Assembly: GCA_963714145.1 (NCBI GenBank)
Contig: OY970235.1
Span: 2,728,001-2,792,000, forward strand
From: JBBWZH01 sp035544115
GTDB taxonomy: Bacteria > Actinomycetota > Actinomycetes > Mycobacteriales > CADCTP01
DNA: 64,000 bases
Direction: 5' to 3'
In this document: positions 38,301 to 45,465 of the stretch, piece by piece
Layout of the letters: each line of letters begins with the position of its first letter
Numbering within the stretch: the stretch's first letter is position 1
Position numbers and translations under genes: made by a program
Notes under the pieces: model-generated
What the model saw: the letters and a program-made list of their open reading frames with translations, nothing else
Databases searched by the model: none
What the model was told of the DNA's origin: nothing

Positions 38301-38427
38301 CGAACCGGACCGCCGGCTCGGTCACCCCGGCGCCGCGGGCGTCCCGATCGGCGGTGTCCAACAGGTCGTCAATGATCTCGGTCACCGCATTCGTCACCAG
38401 GCCGAGGATCACCTCGCCACCGGTCAA
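35377..38427 (-). CDS. NACHT-domain STAND NTPase with C-terminal leucine-rich repeats
   Basis: 1016 residues. Residues 1-260 are helical, resembling the NACHT N-terminal helical domains of actinobacterial NACHT proteins, with no recognised nuclease or toxin motif. The NACHT module has Walker A LRGGAGAGKST (about 277-287), Walker B LVLLDGVDELPE (351-362) and a sensor WVLTARPS. A winged or helical linker includes FTHRTFQDFLGAKE. From about residue 770 to 1000 the sequence has irregular leucine-rich repeats (LERLELIQNDVLRDLAPLAG, LRELSLTFCGLVRDLSPL). The start is TTG at 38427 with GGGAGGGGAG upstream. Such proteins are sensors; some bacterial NACHT proteins defend against phages. The effector is not evident. 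Confidence 0.85.
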   Translation of the reverse strand: MTGGEVILGLVTNAVTEIIDDLLDTADRDARGAGVTEPAVRFDSRRPGARSRRQLEPADVDRLVGELAGRLGRLRQVELGDVPEHEWVAALDAVRESLTAVTPLTADLLFGLNLRADRLEALVRARSADVPRRAGLSAAARAGYDRVLAESCRQVLEFVTSRPGFAARAHLTTVHAAADLRTAVDRLAEQPAGDRAAAERGFERRYRALVARDLDTLELFGVTLGRTPTRYPMHTAYVDLSAARLPGGSAARSADPGLTGAGISVGELLADTPRVLLRGGAGAGKSTAMQWLAVRAAADPDGPVPFFVPLRQYATRDLPAPEDFLGAVGREIAGMMPERWVHDRLAEGRALVLLDGVDELPEPRRRAARRWLERLVTAFGEARWVLTARPSAVDDEWLAGAGFVTYDLLPMSGKAVRDFLRQWHDAAREECGDDAEEQARLDALEQALARTLPTHRELVRLAASPLLCALICALHRDRNMQLPRDRKGIYDAALEMLLVRWDSERGVAATDGLSLGLEEQTVLLQRFAYWLIRNGLLYTDHDTAVDQVGRALRGVQHPAGEPAAVFRHLLLRTGLLREPTPDHVQFTHRTFQDFLGAKEAVEAGDLPLLVNQAHEDQWHDVVVAAVAHARPRERATLLRGLLQRGEKHADLRDRLHLVAAACLEQASVVEPPQVRRQVEAAAARLIPPANLDDAETLAKAGSFVLGLLPPPGGLTDAQSAAVIRTAAMIGGEAARLVISRFAGDDESGVLDEMLRAWRLSPDPEEYARAVLADVQFGDRCLDVRGNYRVRQLRHLLHLRAVRCRGDVVDIAPLAAIPKLERLELIQNDVLRDLAPLAGSGTLRELSLTFCGLVRDLSPLGPVSLDRLALHFMAGLDLASLDALGSLRVLKIRDRAVAVDLLALPGSLPLRVFGLGNRLPDASVRGIERWAGLERVELVGAPAAADVRLLAELPALTHVQLRDIADAASLAGLRDLPALRHLLLDGSFADPAAVSRELTRPGLDVTVRSSTSTAGAA

Positions 38428-38534
38428 CCCGGCTCCCCTCCCAAATTACGCAACACGTCCGATCGTAGGCCGATTCGCCCCGCCGCCCCGTCCCCCGCCG
38501 GGATCTGCGGTTGGGCGCGCTGCCGGTGCCGCCG

Positions 38535-39302
38535 CTACCGGCCGGCTGACCGGCGGGCGGCGTAGGAGCGGAGCGCCCGGAGGAAGTCGATGTGCCGGAA
38601 GCCGGGCCAGTAGGCGTCGCAGAAGTACAGCTCGGAACCGGCGGTCTGCCAGAGCAGGAAGTCCGACAGCCGCTGCTCGCCGCTGGTCCGGATGACCAGG
38701 TCGGGGTCGGGTTGGCCGGCGGTGCCGAGGTGGCCGGCGAGGTCGCCGTCGGCCAGCGTGCCGGCGACGCCGGCCAGCGTGTCGCCGGCCGCGGCCCGGT
38801 CGGTGAGCAGCGAGCGCAGCGCGTCGACCACCTCCTGCCGGCCGCTGTAGCCGACCGCGAGGGTGAGGTGCAGGTCGCGGCCGCGGGTGGCGTCCCGGGC
38901 CAGCTTCAGGGCGTGCGCGGTGGAGTCGGGCAGCAGGTCCAGCCGGCCGATCAGGTGCACCTGCCAGCGCCCGGCCGGGCGGGCCAGCCGGTCGGCGACC
39001 AGCCGCTCCCCCACCCGCAGCAGGAACTCGATCTCGCCGGGCGCCCGCCTGCGCAGGTTGTCCGCGGACACGGCGAACACGGTCACGTGCGTGATCCCGA
39101 CGTCGGCGCACCAGCCGAGCACGTCCTCAAGGTGCTCGGCGCCGTGCCGGTGCCCCTGGCTGGCGCTGCTCAGGCCGCGCTGCCGGGCCCAGCGGCGGTT
39201 GCCGTCCATCACGATCGCCACATGTCGCGGGACCGGCCGGCCGGCGAGCCGGAACCGCAGCCAACGCGCGTACGTCAGGTACGCGACCGCACGGATAGAC
39301 AC
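38535..39302 (-). CDS. Cis-prenyltransferase (isoprenyl diphosphate synthase, UppS family)
   Basis: 255 residues. The family motifs are present in order: HVAIVMDGNRRWARQRG with the catalytic aspartate, VTVFAVSADNLRR, LHLTLAVGYSGRQEV, and LVIRTSGEQRLSDFLLWQ. These enzymes condense isopentenyl diphosphate in Z configuration to make lipid carriers. The slightly short N-terminus and the substitution around FAVSADNLRR resemble the actinobacterial short-chain Z-farnesyl type as well as UppS; product length cannot be told. It starts at GTG 39302. Confidence 0.9.
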   Translation of the reverse strand: MSIRAVAYLTYARWLRFRLAGRPVPRHVAIVMDGNRRWARQRGLSSASQGHRHGAEHLEDVLGWCADVGITHVTVFAVSADNLRRRAPGEIEFLLRVGERLVADRLARPAGRWQVHLIGRLDLLPDSTAHALKLARDATRGRDLHLTLAVGYSGRQEVVDALRSLLTDRAAAGDTLAGVAGTLADGDLAGHLGTAGQPDPDLVIRTSGEQRLSDFLLWQTAGSELYFCDAYWPGFRHIDFLRALRSYAARRSAGR

Positions 39303-39432
39303 CCGGCCAACCTAGGCGCCCGGCCACGGCGGGGCGAGCCTCGGCGGGTCGAGCCTCGGCGGGTGGCCGGCGGTGGTTGGGGATAGCGTTGATCGGGGCC
39401 AGCGACGTGGTCCGGGCCGGGGGAGGTACGCG

Positions 39433-39852
39433 GTGGGGTCGACGCAATGGGATCTTGAGGTGCTGGCCGCGGGGTTGCGCCGGCACAGCGGCGACCTCTC
39501 GATGTACGCCGGCTTCCTGCTGAACACGCTGTCCGCGGCGCTGCCGCCGGAGATGGTGCAGATCGAGCGGCGCGGCGGGCTGCTGGCCCGGCTGCGCGGC
39601 GCCGGGGCTCCGGTCGTCGCGGTCTCCATCCTGCTGGCCGGCCGCGGCTTCACGCTGCGCCGGGAGCGGGTGGGGGCGCCGGCGGTCGCCACCATCCGGC
39701 ACGAGTCCGGCGGGGTGACGATGCGCACCGACACCGTCCCGCTGGACGTGTGGTCCCGCCAGCTGGCCGCCGGTCTCGCCGGCTACGCCGAGCAGAACGC
39801 CGCCGCGGCCGAAGCCCTCACCCGGTTCACCCTCCCCGGCGCCCCCGCATGA
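39433..39852 (+). CDS. Conserved-looking hypothetical protein, first gene of the YbjQ-domain operon
   Basis: 139 residues from GTG 39433, which has GGGGGAGG upstream. The sequence (WDLEVLAAGLRRHSGDLSMY, then VQIERRGGLLARLRGAGAPV and VSILLAGRGFTLRRERV) has no motif I can name; it looks like a compact alpha/beta cytoplasmic protein without membrane segments. Its TGA overlaps the next gene's ATG (ATGA), so it is translationally coupled to the YbjQ-domain protein and probably works with it. Confidence 0.75.
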   Translation: MGSTQWDLEVLAAGLRRHSGDLSMYAGFLLNTLSAALPPEMVQIERRGGLLARLRGAGAPVVAVSILLAGRGFTLRRERVGAPAVATIRHESGGVTMRTDTVPLDVWSRQLAAGLAGYAEQNAAAAEALTRFTLPGAPA

Positions 39853-40871
39853 GCCAGCCGCCCGCCGGCGCCGGCGCACCGGGCCGCGGTGCGGGTGTCC
39901 CGGCGGATCCGTACGCGGGGTGGACGGCGGCGCGGCTGCAGCAGGCGAGCGTGACCGAGCTCGAGGCCGGGCGGCTGCCGATCGAGGCGCAGCGGCGGCT
40001 CGCGATGCAGCGCGGCGACGGGGCGTTCACCAGCACGATGTCGGTGAACGAGCTGCACAGCATCCGCTCGGTCGGGTTCAGCCCGGTCGGCCAGGTGCTC
40101 GGCAGCTGCGTCTACCAGATCGGCTACACCGGCAGCTGGAACTGCGGGTACGGCGGCGGCTGGGGTGGCCGGGGTCCCGGCTGGACGGCCAGCCCGGGCT
40201 GGCAGCCGCCCGCGGTCGGCGGCGGTTGGGGCGGTGGCTGGCTGGGGCCGCCGGCGGCGGTGGTGGAGGCGCCCGGCCTGCGCCAGGCGCTGTACGAGGC
40301 CCGCACCCGGGCGATGCACCGGATGCGCCAGGAGTGCGCCCTGCTCGGCGGCGACGGCGTGGTGGCGGTCCGGTTGACCGTGGCCCCGTTCCCGGCCGGC
40401 GGGCTGGAGTTCCAGGCGATCGGCACCGCGGTGCGGGCGGACGGCGCGGTGCGGCCAGGGCAGCCGTTCCTCTCCGACCTGTCCGGGCAGGAGTTCGCCA
40501 CCCTGCTGCGGGCCGGCTGGGTGCCGTGCGCGCTGGTGCTCGGCATCGCGGCGATGATCCGGCACGACGACTGGGCCACCCAGTCGCAGACCCGGTCCTG
40601 GTCGAACCAGGAGGTGGCCGGCTACACCGACCTGGTGCAGGCGGTGCGCGGTGCGGCCCGGGAGACGCTCCGGCAGGACTGCGCGCGGCACGGCGGCAGC
40701 ACGGTCGTGGTCCGGGACATCAGCCTGCAGCTGGGTGAGCGGGTCTGCAGCATGACCCAGGACGGGCACGACCACCTGGCCGAGTCGATGGTGATCGGCA
40801 CCGCGATCGTGCCGTTCGAGCACGCCGGCGGGAACGCGCCGCCGCCACCGCTGCCCGTCCTCCGCCTCTGA
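39849..40871 (+). CDS. Double YbjQ-like (DUF74) domain protein with Gly/Trp-rich loop
   Basis: 340 residues. Two YbjQ-type domains are recognisable, each with a VGFSPVGQVLGSCVYQIG-like strand pair, a helix with YEARTRAMHRMRQECALLGGDGVVAV and a closing FQAIGTAVRA. YbjQ proteins form pentameric rings and are annotated as heavy-metal binding, but the ligand is unproven. The first domain has a 45-residue Gly/Trp-rich insert (GYGGGWGGRGPGW, VGGGWGGGWLG). No signal peptide or membrane helix. It sits in an operon with 39433-39852 and with a second, related protein downstream. Confidence 0.8.
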   Translation: MSQPPAGAGAPGRGAGVPADPYAGWTAARLQQASVTELEAGRLPIEAQRRLAMQRGDGAFTSTMSVNELHSIRSVGFSPVGQVLGSCVYQIGYTGSWNCGYGGGWGGRGPGWTASPGWQPPAVGGGWGGGWLGPPAAVVEAPGLRQALYEARTRAMHRMRQECALLGGDGVVAVRLTVAPFPAGGLEFQAIGTAVRADGAVRPGQPFLSDLSGQEFATLLRAGWVPCALVLGIAAMIRHDDWATQSQTRSWSNQEVAGYTDLVQAVRGAARETLRQDCARHGGSTVVVRDISLQLGERVCSMTQDGHDHLAESMVIGTAIVPFEHAGGNAPPPPLPVLRL

Positions 40872-40921
40872 CTGTCGCATGTAGCCGGTCGCAGATGGAC
40901 ACCCACGTCGAGGGGATGCAG

Positions 40922-41743
40922 ATGACCCAGGTGCCGCCGCCCGACCCGGCCGGCCTGCCGCAGGACGCGATGACCCGGCTGGCCGAGCTGCAGCCCGGCC
41001 GACCCGGCTCGATCTTCACCTCGGACCTCACCGTGAACGAGTTCCTGCTGGTCCGCCAGGCCGGCTTCCGGCCGCTCGGGCTGGTGCTGGGCAGCTCCGT
41101 CTACCACGTCGGGCTGCAGGTCGGACGGTGGAGCCGGAACCAGGAGCTGGACACGCTGTCGCAGGCGATGTACCACGCCCGGGAACTGGCGATGACCCGG
41201 ATGGAGGCCGAGGCGGACGTGCTCGGCGCGGACGGCATCGTCGCGGTCCGGCTCGCGGTCGAGCTGCGCGAGTGGGGTTCGGACATCGCCGAGTTCCTCG
41301 CGGTCGGCACCGCGGTGAAGGCCGATGCCGGCGGCAACTGGCGGAACAACCGGAACCAGCCGTTCACCTCGGACCTGACCGGCCAGGATTTCTGGACCCT
41401 GCTGAACGCCGGCTACATGCCGCTCGGCATGGTGATGGGCACCTGCGTCTACCACATCGCGCACCGCTCGCTCGGCAATGTACTCGGCAACATCGGGCAG
41501 AACACCGAGCTGCCGCAGTTCACCCAGGCCCTGTACGACGCCCGGGAGCTGGCGATGGGCCGGATGCAGCGGGAGGCCGAGGCGCTGCGTGCCGAGGGCA
41601 TCGTCGGGGTGCAGCTGTCCCAGCACAACCACACCTGGGGCGGCCACACCACCGAGTTCTTCGCGATCGGCACAGCGGTCCGGCCGATCCGCCCCGATCA
41701 CCAGATCCCCGTCCCGCAGCTCGTTCTCGGCCTCGATCGCTGA
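40922..41743 (+). CDS. Double YbjQ-like (DUF74) domain protein
   Basis: 273 residues, paralogous to the preceding gene product. Domain 1 has FTSDLTVNEFLLVRQAGFRP, LVLGSSVYHVG and YHARELAMTRMEAEADVLGADG; domain 2 repeats this with FTSDLTGQDFWTLLNAGYMP, MVMGTCVYHIA and YDARELAMGRMQREAEALRAEG. It lacks the Gly/Trp-rich insert of its neighbour. Three in-frame ATGs are possible; the one at 40922 has GAGGGG six bases upstream and is preferred over 40895 and 40916. Confidence 0.82.
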   Translation: MTQVPPPDPAGLPQDAMTRLAELQPGRPGSIFTSDLTVNEFLLVRQAGFRPLGLVLGSSVYHVGLQVGRWSRNQELDTLSQAMYHARELAMTRMEAEADVLGADGIVAVRLAVELREWGSDIAEFLAVGTAVKADAGGNWRNNRNQPFTSDLTGQDFWTLLNAGYMPLGMVMGTCVYHIAHRSLGNVLGNIGQNTELPQFTQALYDARELAMGRMQREAEALRAEGIVGVQLSQHNHTWGGHTTEFFAIGTAVRPIRPDHQIPVPQLVLGLDR

Positions 41744-41750
41744 ATCGGCC

Positions 41751-41875
41751 GGCCGGAAGCCGGGAGGGCCCGACCGGAAGCCGGGCGGCCCGACCGGAAG
41801 CCGGGCGCGATCGGAAGCCGGGCGCGATCGGACCGGAAGCCGGGGGCGGCCCGACCGGAAGCCGGGGCCGGGCGG
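41751..41875. repeat. Six-copy 20-bp minisatellite
   Basis: The core GGAAGCCGGG occurs six times within 125 bases, in units such as CCGGAAGCCGGGCGGCCCGA with periods of about 18-22 bases. It lies directly after the second YbjQ-domain gene and before the small minus-strand ORF. No coding bias. Confidence 0.75.
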
Positions 41876-41885
41876 GAACTGCTGG

Positions 41886-42071
41886 TCAGGCCGCGGTCGG
41901 CGGCTGGCTGGCGGTGCGCCAGCTGGCGCCCAGGCCGCGGCAGAGCACGGTGGCGCGCTCGCGGGCGGCCTCGCGCCGGGCGGCGGCCTCGCTGGCCATG
42001 ATCTCGACGACGTTGTCGGTGCGGCGCAGCGCCCACTGGGTCTCGGGAAGGTCGGTCATCTCGATCACCAC
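41886..42071 (-). CDS. Small hypothetical protein
   Basis: 57-61 residues depending on start (ATG 42059 or GTG 42071). The middle is a charged helix (VVEIMASEAAARREAARERATVLCRGLGASW). No family is recognised. Codon bias is in favour of coding, but the ribosome site is poor. It could be a real small actinomycete protein. Confidence 0.45.
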   Translation of the reverse strand: MVIEMTDLPETQWALRRTDNVVEIMASEAAARREAARERATVLCRGLGASWRTASQPPTAA

Positions 42072-42281
42072 GTCCTGGTCCGGGCCGCTGTCGGCCCTGG
42101 TCGGGCGGACCGATTGTCGGTCTGGCCGGTGGCCGGTGGACTGTCCGCTTGCCTCGACTTACGCGCCAGCCGGGGCGGCGGTTCAGCCCCGCCGACGCTG
42201 CGACGGGGGTGAACTCGGCCCGCGTGGATGACGTGGTCCCAGGCAGACGCACACCTGGGACACACGCAGAGAGGCACACCG

Positions 42282-43199
42282 ATGGCAACCACCCCGCGAT
42301 CCCGCCGGCTCCTCGGCTCCGCTGGCCGGCCGGGTGTCGCCGGCCTCGCCACCGCCACCCCTCTGTCCACTGTGGACGCCGCTGGATCGCCGCTGAGGAC
42401 CGCCATCGGCATCGGCGTGGTGGCCCTGTGCGCGCTGCTGGTCATCGGCATCCCGCTGCTCGGCGCGCTGATCAACCGGCACCGGCGGCGCGCCCTCGCC
42501 GCCGCCCTGACCGAAGCCGCGAACCGGCGCCGCCCGCCACTGCCCACGCCCACATCCTCGCCGTTCCGGCCGGTCCCGCCCCGGGCCCCGGCCGGCCCGG
42601 CGGCCCAGCCCACCGCCATGGTGGCGACCGCGTCGTCGCCCTGGCCCGGAGCGGGTCCGGCCGCCGCAGGCCACCCGGCCGCACCGCGTCCAGCCGGCCG
42701 GCCGATGCCCGCCGAGGCCCGGCCGGCCGAGCCGCGGCCAGGGCTGGTCACCGCCGACGGTCACGCCGGCCGACACACCTGGCCGCTGAGCCACCCCGGC
42801 GGCTGGGCACCGGCGCCGGCCGGCGCGGCGGAACCGGCCAGCGCGCCGTGGCCGGCTGCCCCGGCCGGGTGGCCGCCGGCGGTAGCGCCAGCTACCCCAG
42901 GTCCGCAGCCGGGTGGCGGGCAGCCGTGGGCAGCAGCGCCAGCCACGCCGGCCCCGCAAGCGGCTCCGCAGGCAGGCCCGCAGGCAGGCCCGCAAGCGGC
43001 CCCGCAGGCAGGCCCGCAAGCGGCTGCGCAGGCAGGCCCGCAGGTCGGCCCGGCGGCCGCGCCGGCTGGGCCACGGCCGGCGCTCCGGCCGCTCGCGGCC
43101 GGGTGGCGCGGGGGCCGACCGGTGGCGCCGGGCTGGGAGACGGCGCCGGCGGCGGAGTACGGGTCGTCGCTGCCGATCGGCGCGACGCCGGTCGGGTAG
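42282..43199 (+). CDS. Single-pass membrane protein with Pro/Gln/Ala repeat tail
   Basis: 305 residues from the ATG at 42282, which has AGAGG upstream. A membrane helix (IGIGVVALCALLVIGIPLLGAL, residues about 42-63) is followed by a basic stop-transfer NRHRRR and a 230-residue Pro/Ala-rich tail. Around residues 220-265 the tail has tandem PQAGPQAAPQAG repeats, encoded by 12-bp direct repeats near 42955-43055. The tail is probably disordered and cytoplasmic. Long open frames on the opposite strand are shadows. The function is unknown. Confidence 0.6.
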   Translation: MATTPRSRRLLGSAGRPGVAGLATATPLSTVDAAGSPLRTAIGIGVVALCALLVIGIPLLGALINRHRRRALAAALTEAANRRRPPLPTPTSSPFRPVPPRAPAGPAAQPTAMVATASSPWPGAGPAAAGHPAAPRPAGRPMPAEARPAEPRPGLVTADGHAGRHTWPLSHPGGWAPAPAGAAEPASAPWPAAPAGWPPAVAPATPGPQPGGGQPWAAAPATPAPQAAPQAGPQAGPQAAPQAGPQAAAQAGPQVGPAAAPAGPRPALRPLAAGWRGGRPVAPGWETAPAAEYGSSLPIGATPVG

Positions 43200-43204
43200 C
43201 GCAT

Positions 43205-43227
43205 CCGGGCGCCGCCGAGGCGCCCGG
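43205..43227. terminator. Terminator hairpin after the Pro/Gln/Ala repeat gene
   Basis: CCGGGCGCC-GCCGA-GGCGCCCGG is a perfect 9-bp stem beginning six bases after the stop codon. No T tract. Confidence 0.65.
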
Positions 43228-43434
43228 ACGGCTGCGGTAGCGTACCGGCGCCGAGGTCGGTCACGAGCCGAACACATCCCGTCGCCGCGGGGCTGGCCGC
43301 CCGGCACGCCGCAACGCCGCGGCCGGCAGCTCGGCGGCGCGCGTGCCCTATCCCCTGCGCGGATCCGGCGGGCGCGGGACGCCGTCCGGCGTCAGATCCC
43401 GAAATCGGCTGCAGAGAAATCAGAGGTAGGTGCG

Positions 43435-44136
43435 GTGAGCGCTGCTGAGCGCCCGGTCCGCGTCGTCGTCGCGGATGACAACCCGCTCGTCCTGGTCGGG
43501 CTGCGGAGCCTGCTGGACGACGACCCGCGGGTCCGCGTGGTGGGCGAGGCCCGCACCGGCTGGCAGACCCTGCTGGCCACCCACCGGCTGCACCCGGACG
43601 CGGTGCTGCTGGACGTGGAGATGTCCAGCCACGACGCGCTGGCGGTGCTGCCGGCGCTGGTCCGGGTGACCCGGGTGCTGGTGCTCACCTACAGCCGCGA
43701 CCCGGCCGTCGTCGGCCGGGCGATCGAACTCGGCGCGACCGGCTACGTGGTGCACGCCGAGTACACCACCGACCAGCTGGTCCGCGCGGTGCTGGACACC
43801 TACCGCGGCCGCCGGCACCTCTCGCCCACCGCCGCGGCCGCGCTGGGCCGGCGCGCCGGCACCGAGGACGACCCGCCGCCGGGCCGTTGGCCGGTGCTGC
43901 GCCGGCTCTCCCGCCGGGAGACCGAGGTGCTGCAGCACGTCGCCCGCGGCCAGTCGAACTGCGACATCGCCTGCGCCCTGCAGCTCAGCGAGCAGACCGT
44001 GAAGAACCACGTCAGCCGCATCCTCGGCAAGCTCGACGTACGCAGCCGCCGGGAAGCCGGCCGGCTCCTCCTGGACCAGCCCGCCCCGGGCCACCCCGCC
44101 GACCCGCACCTGGCCGACCACCTGAGCCGCGCCTAG
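43435..44136 (+). CDS. Orphan NarL-family response regulator with a divergent receiver
   Basis: 233 residues. The receiver keeps the acidic pair (ADDN, D14-D15), phospho-acceptor D60 in VLLDVEM and T85, but the normally invariant lysine is H107 (GATGYVVHAEY; the other regulator in this window has GASGFLLKEV). The LuxR-type DNA-binding domain is complete (LSRRETEVLQHVARGQSNCDIA, EQTVKNHVSRILGKL). No kinase gene is adjacent. The GTG start at 43435 has AGAGG upstream. It may act with altered or no phosphorylation control. Confidence 0.88.
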   Translation: MSAAERPVRVVVADDNPLVLVGLRSLLDDDPRVRVVGEARTGWQTLLATHRLHPDAVLLDVEMSSHDALAVLPALVRVTRVLVLTYSRDPAVVGRAIELGATGYVVHAEYTTDQLVRAVLDTYRGRRHLSPTAAAALGRRAGTEDDPPPGRWPVLRRLSRRETEVLQHVARGQSNCDIACALQLSEQTVKNHVSRILGKLDVRSRREAGRLLLDQPAPGHPADPHLADHLSRA

Positions 44137-44240
44137 CCGCCGCCCGACCCAGCCCGCTACCGCGCCCGGCCGGCGATCCAGCCCTCTGCTGAGCCCGACC
44201 GGGCCGCTGACCCGGCCCGCTCGCCCGGCCCGCTGGCCCG

Positions 44241-44903
44241 CTAGGGCGGCCCGGCTGAGGCACCGCCCGCGTCCTCGGCCGGGTCCGCCGAGCGGGCCGC
44301 GGCGAGGGGGGCGATGCGGTCCCGCCAGAGCGCGTCCACCAGGGTGGCCAGGTCGTCCGGGGTGCCGGCGTTGTCGATCAGCACGTCGGCGATGGCGGCC
44401 CGCTCGGCGTCGCTGGCCTGGGCGGACATCCGGGCCCGCGCCTCCTCCTCGGTCATCCCGCGGTCGGCGCGCAGCCGCCGCACCCGGACCGGTTCCGGCG
44501 CGGTGACGACCAGTACCAGGTCGAACCCGTCCGCCAGGTTGTTCTCGGCCAGCAGCGGGATGTCGTCGACCACCACCGCGTCAGCCGACACGGCACCGAG
44601 CAGTTCGGCCCGCCGGGTGGCGACCAGCGGGTGCACGATCGCGTTCAGCCGCTGCCGGGCGGCCGGGTCGGCGAACACGATCCCGGCCAGCGCCGGCCGG
44701 TCCAGCCCGCCGTCCGCGGCCCGCACGGCGGGCCCGAACTCGGCCAGCACCGCGGCCAGCCCGGCTGTGCCCGGGCCGACCACCGCGCGGGCGATCGCGT
44801 CCGCGTCGACCACCACCGCGCCGTGCCCGGCCAGTAGCCGCGCCACCGCGCTCTTCCCCGACCCGATCCCGCCTGTCAGCCCGACTCGCAGCACGCGTCC
44901 CAC
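44241..44903 (-). CDS. coaE: Dephospho-CoA kinase
   Basis: 220 residues. CoaE phosphorylates the 3' hydroxyl of dephospho-CoA, the last step of coenzyme A synthesis. The P-loop is GLTGGIGSGKSAVA, followed by VVDADAIARAVV, the acceptor region LNAIVHPLV, and VVDDIPLLAENN and RADRGMTEEEARARM typical of the family. It is near rpsA, as in most Actinobacteria. The start is GTG 44903; a GTG three codons later is also possible. Confidence 0.95.
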   Translation of the reverse strand: MGRVLRVGLTGGIGSGKSAVARLLAGHGAVVVDADAIARAVVGPGTAGLAAVLAEFGPAVRAADGGLDRPALAGIVFADPAARQRLNAIVHPLVATRRAELLGAVSADAVVVDDIPLLAENNLADGFDLVLVVTAPEPVRVRRLRADRGMTEEEARARMSAQASDAERAAIADVLIDNAGTPDDLATLVDALWRDRIAPLAAARSADPAEDAGGASAGPP

Positions 44904-45465
44904 CCTAGATCGTCACGCGCCGGCCGGATTGGTCACCGAGCGTGTGAGCCGGCGACGGTCGGCGGGTGACCGATGGCAGGGCTGGGGGGTTCTGGGTGGG
45001 AACGGACCCTGCCGGTGATCGCGGAACGCGACGGCGCGCCTCGGTCTGTTCCGGCGACCAGGCCCGTACGCTGCGCTCCGACGGTTCCCCCACCCGACGA
45101 AGGGTGCGTCACGTATGGCCAAGCATCGGCGCGTGTCCGATGGCGGTGGCGGTCGCCACCACCTCGGGCCGCCGCCCCGCGTGTACTGCCGCAACCTCGC
45201 GGCGGTCCGTACGCGGCTGGAGTCGACCAGGTCACCCTGGTTCGGCGCGCTGCGGCTGCGCGGGCGGCACACGCCGATCGCGCTGACCCGCAGTGGTATC
45301 CGGCCGCGTCCGGCGTTCGTCCTGATCGCCTCGCTCTAGCCGAACAGCTCTGCCCGAACAGCTCGAGACCGGGATCGCGCCGGGGTGGGCATCCGCTCAC
45401 CTCGGCGCTTCTGTCTACCCCGGGCCCGCCTGCCCCGACCGCAGCCACCCCGGCGAACCGGTGGG
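44904..45465. other. 562-base region without a confident gene
   Basis: Between coaE and the lipoprotein gene. It contains several overlapping open frames on both strands without consistent codon bias. The only candidate with a plausible start is a 74-residue basic peptide (45115-45339, plus strand, beginning MAKHRRVSDGGGG), preceded by a poorly placed AAGG. I see no RNA gene or strong hairpin. Confidence 0.4.
45115..45339 (+). CDS. Possible small basic protein
   Basis: 74 codons, ATG with AAGG about nine bases upstream. The product is Arg-rich with a Gly run near the N-terminus and no recognisable motif. It is listed because nothing else explains this gap; it may well be spurious. Confidence 0.22.
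   Translation: MAKHRRVSDGGGGRHHLGPPPRVYCRNLAAVRTRLESTRSPWFGALRLRGRHTPIALTRSGIRPRPAFVLIASL

Noticed and set aside
42065..43307. Minus-strand ORFs opposite the Pro/Gln/Ala repeat protein
   Set aside because: They consist of Cys/Gly/Ala or Arg-rich repeats complementary to the plus-strand repeat; the plus-strand frame has a membrane helix, a ribosome site and a following terminator.
44904..45465. Possible tRNA or structured RNA in the coaE-lipoprotein gap
   Set aside because: I found no cloverleaf, CCA end or strong conserved hairpin.
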